A stretch of DNA of 64,000 nucleotides from Pyropia yezoensis (Eukaryota > Rhodophyta > Bangiophyceae > Bangiales > Bangiaceae): the NCBI GenBank assembly GCA_009829735.1, contig CM020620.1, positions 19,194,020-19,258,019 of the forward strand, read 5' to 3'. How positions within the stretch are numbered: the stretch's first letter is position 1; the number at the start of each line of letters is the position of its first letter. The notes under the pieces were generated by a model. That model searched no databases. It worked only from the letters and a program-made list of their open reading frames with translations, and was not told the DNA's origin. The translations under genes and the position numbers were made by a program. Positions 62,691 to 64,000 of the stretch are shown piece after piece.

Positions 62691-63028
62691 GGCTCTCCCC
62701 AAGTTGGGGAGAGACGCTCTGGTTATCGCAGCACGAGACCCGCCTCGAGTTGAGGGGGACTCGGATCGTGGGTACACGGGTGGCCTCCCCAGCGTGGGGC
62801 GGCCCAGTGGAAGGTGAAGGGGAGGTGGTGGTGATGGTGAAGTGTGAACTGAGGAGAGCAAGCTGCCGAGTGGGCAAGCTTGAGGAGAGGGGCGGTCAAC
62901 GTGACCGCCTCCACATCCGTGTTACGTACTCGATGGGGGACAGCAAGTCGCGCCCCCAACGCCGAGACGTGCGTTTACGCACCCCCTCACAGGGCCGACC
63001 GGGTCGGTCGGAACTGAGGAGAGCGGAG

Positions 63029-63497
63029 TGTGGCAGTATTGACCCCCAGGTAGGGGGGCAACACGTGCCATGCAAGGGGCGGCAGGCCACTAGCTTGATC
63101 CGTTCCTCCCCCTGCATTTGGGTCCATATTCCCTAAGTTTGGGATAGTTAGCTTAGTAGTAAATCCAACTTGGATTTGAGGGTTTTCTGCATTTATCGTC
63201 TTGAATTTTCGTGTGGCCCGGTGGGCAGGTGCTGGGGTGGGAGATTCTGAGTGGCGAGATTCTGAGTGGACCCTGGGGGGATAAGGGGAGGGACAGCGGG
63301 GCTTGGCCCTGCGTCCCCGTCCCGACCAAGAAACTGTTGGACCACACACCATCTTCTTGTTTGTCCGTGGGGGGTTTGCCCCACAACAGGGACAGAGTGT
63401 GTGCGACTTGCACTTCTTCCGGTTCCCCCGACACGGGAGGCAGCCCTGGCACACCGCCCCAACTTGGGTACCGTGTGTGCTTGTGGTTTTTGCCACA
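63029..63497 (+). repeat. 3' LTR of element D2
   Basis: Near-identical to 55822-56290; preceded by a purine-rich tract (GAGGAGAGCGGAG) and followed by the target duplication CGTTC. Confidence 0.95.
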
Positions 63498-63502
63498 CGT
63501 TC
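63498..63502. repeat. Target-site duplication of D2, right copy
   Basis: CGTTC, as at 55817-55821. Confidence 0.92.
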
Positions 63503-64000
63503 AACGGATCCCGCCAGACACTCCGCACGCCTGCTGGTGCTCCCACGCGCGGCCGCCTGTACTCGCCGTCAGCCGACGCACACAACTACGCCCGCGGCCT
63601 CCCGCTCACATGTCCTCCCGTACCACATCAGACGCATCCACCCGCCGACGCACCCACCTAAATCACCATAGCAGCTGCGTTCGGCTCATCCATCCACATG
63701 CACCACTCACGGCATACTCTGCGCATACCTGATGGGTGCACAGAAAGACCAAGGGGAGGAGGGAGAGGGCGCCGGGGGGTGTGAAATCGCGTGGAGGGGA
63801 GCCGGGAAGCCGGGGGCGGAAGGGAAGGGAAGAGAGGACACCAGCGCGGTAAGGATCACATTGAGAAGGAACTGCGAAAGGTACGTAGCGGGCAAAAAAC
63901 TCGTGAATATCAAAAACATGCAGGTAATTGCAAGCCAACGCAACGCACATGCAGGGAAATGCAAGCCAATGTAGCGCATGACATGGATCTGTGCATGTGT
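63503..64000. other. Flanking DNA, no gene recognised
   Basis: 500 bp without a recognisable coding region. A short imperfect direct repeat (CATGCAGG.AATTGCAAGCCAA / CATGCAGGGAAATGCAAGCCAA) lies at 63917-63972. Confidence 0.5.

Larger units (their letters stand above)
55822..63497 (+). mobile_element. Ty3/gypsy chromovirus D2, full length
   Basis: 7.68-kb element with 469-bp LTRs that differ at only a few positions and a 5-bp target duplication CGTTC. Intact gag and pol; the antisense ORF region has lost about 1.7 kb compared with D1. A recent, potentially autonomous copy apart from that loss. Confidence 0.95.

Noticed and set aside
1-64000. CRISPR arrays, rRNA, bacterial operons or phage genes
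   Set aside because: No spaced short repeats, no rRNA-like stretches, and every recognised gene is a eukaryotic host gene or retroelement/DNA-transposon gene.

Overview
The window is eukaryotic nuclear DNA. It is very GC-rich, with poly-G/poly-C runs and Ala/Gly/Pro-rich host proteins, at least one GT-AG intron, a UFM1-pathway enzyme, a C2H2 zinc-finger protein and a PWWP protein, and it carries many LTR retrotransposons. The best guess for the source is a GC-rich alga, possibly a bangialean red alga such as Porphyra/Pyropia. That guess rests on composition and gene style only. A 500-N scaffold gap lies at 36350-36849.

Layout. Positions 1-25041 are a three-level nest. A Ty3/gypsy chromovirus (element A, 1758-11412, nearly identical LTRs, 5-bp target duplication GAACG) sits inside the gag gene of an older gypsy element (B, about 1-19515). 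B in turn sits at the 3' end of pol of a minus-strand Ty1/copia element (19516 to about 25041). Positions 25042-36349 are host DNA: a UBA5 homologue (minus), an unrecognised protein (plus) and a five-finger C2H2 protein (minus, one intron), followed by low-complexity GC sequence up to the gap. Positions 36850-45789 hold a 5'-truncated gypsy element (D1) followed by the 3' end of another one (E). After that come a piggyBac-like transposase gene with one in-frame stop (45824-48025), a PWWP-domain gene (49060-51130) and an allophanate-hydrolase-type amidase gene (51652-52651) cut by the LTR of a gag-only element (F, 52652 to about 55330). A complete gypsy element (D2, 55822-63497) with target duplication CGTTC follows.

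How the genes work together. Each gypsy element carries gag (capsid plus zinc knuckle) and pol (protease, RT, RNase H, integrase, chromodomain). Most also carry a long ORF on the opposite strand between the pol stop and the 3' LTR. I see this antisense ORF in A, B (decayed), D1 and E, and as an 80-residue in-frame deletion derivative in D2. The encoded proteins share motifs (a 'G-x-L-W/F-H-L-P'-like block; 'YYPK...QVE-I/V-P-x-G-F' in A and D1; 'LREGLG....PYA.GV' in D1 and B), so they form a real family. I recognise no known domain in it. This antisense-encoded family is the most interesting candidate system in the window.

Limits. All homology calls come from reading motifs by eye. Element ends were placed from LTR repeats, TG...CA termini, primer-binding sites, polypurine tracts and target duplications.
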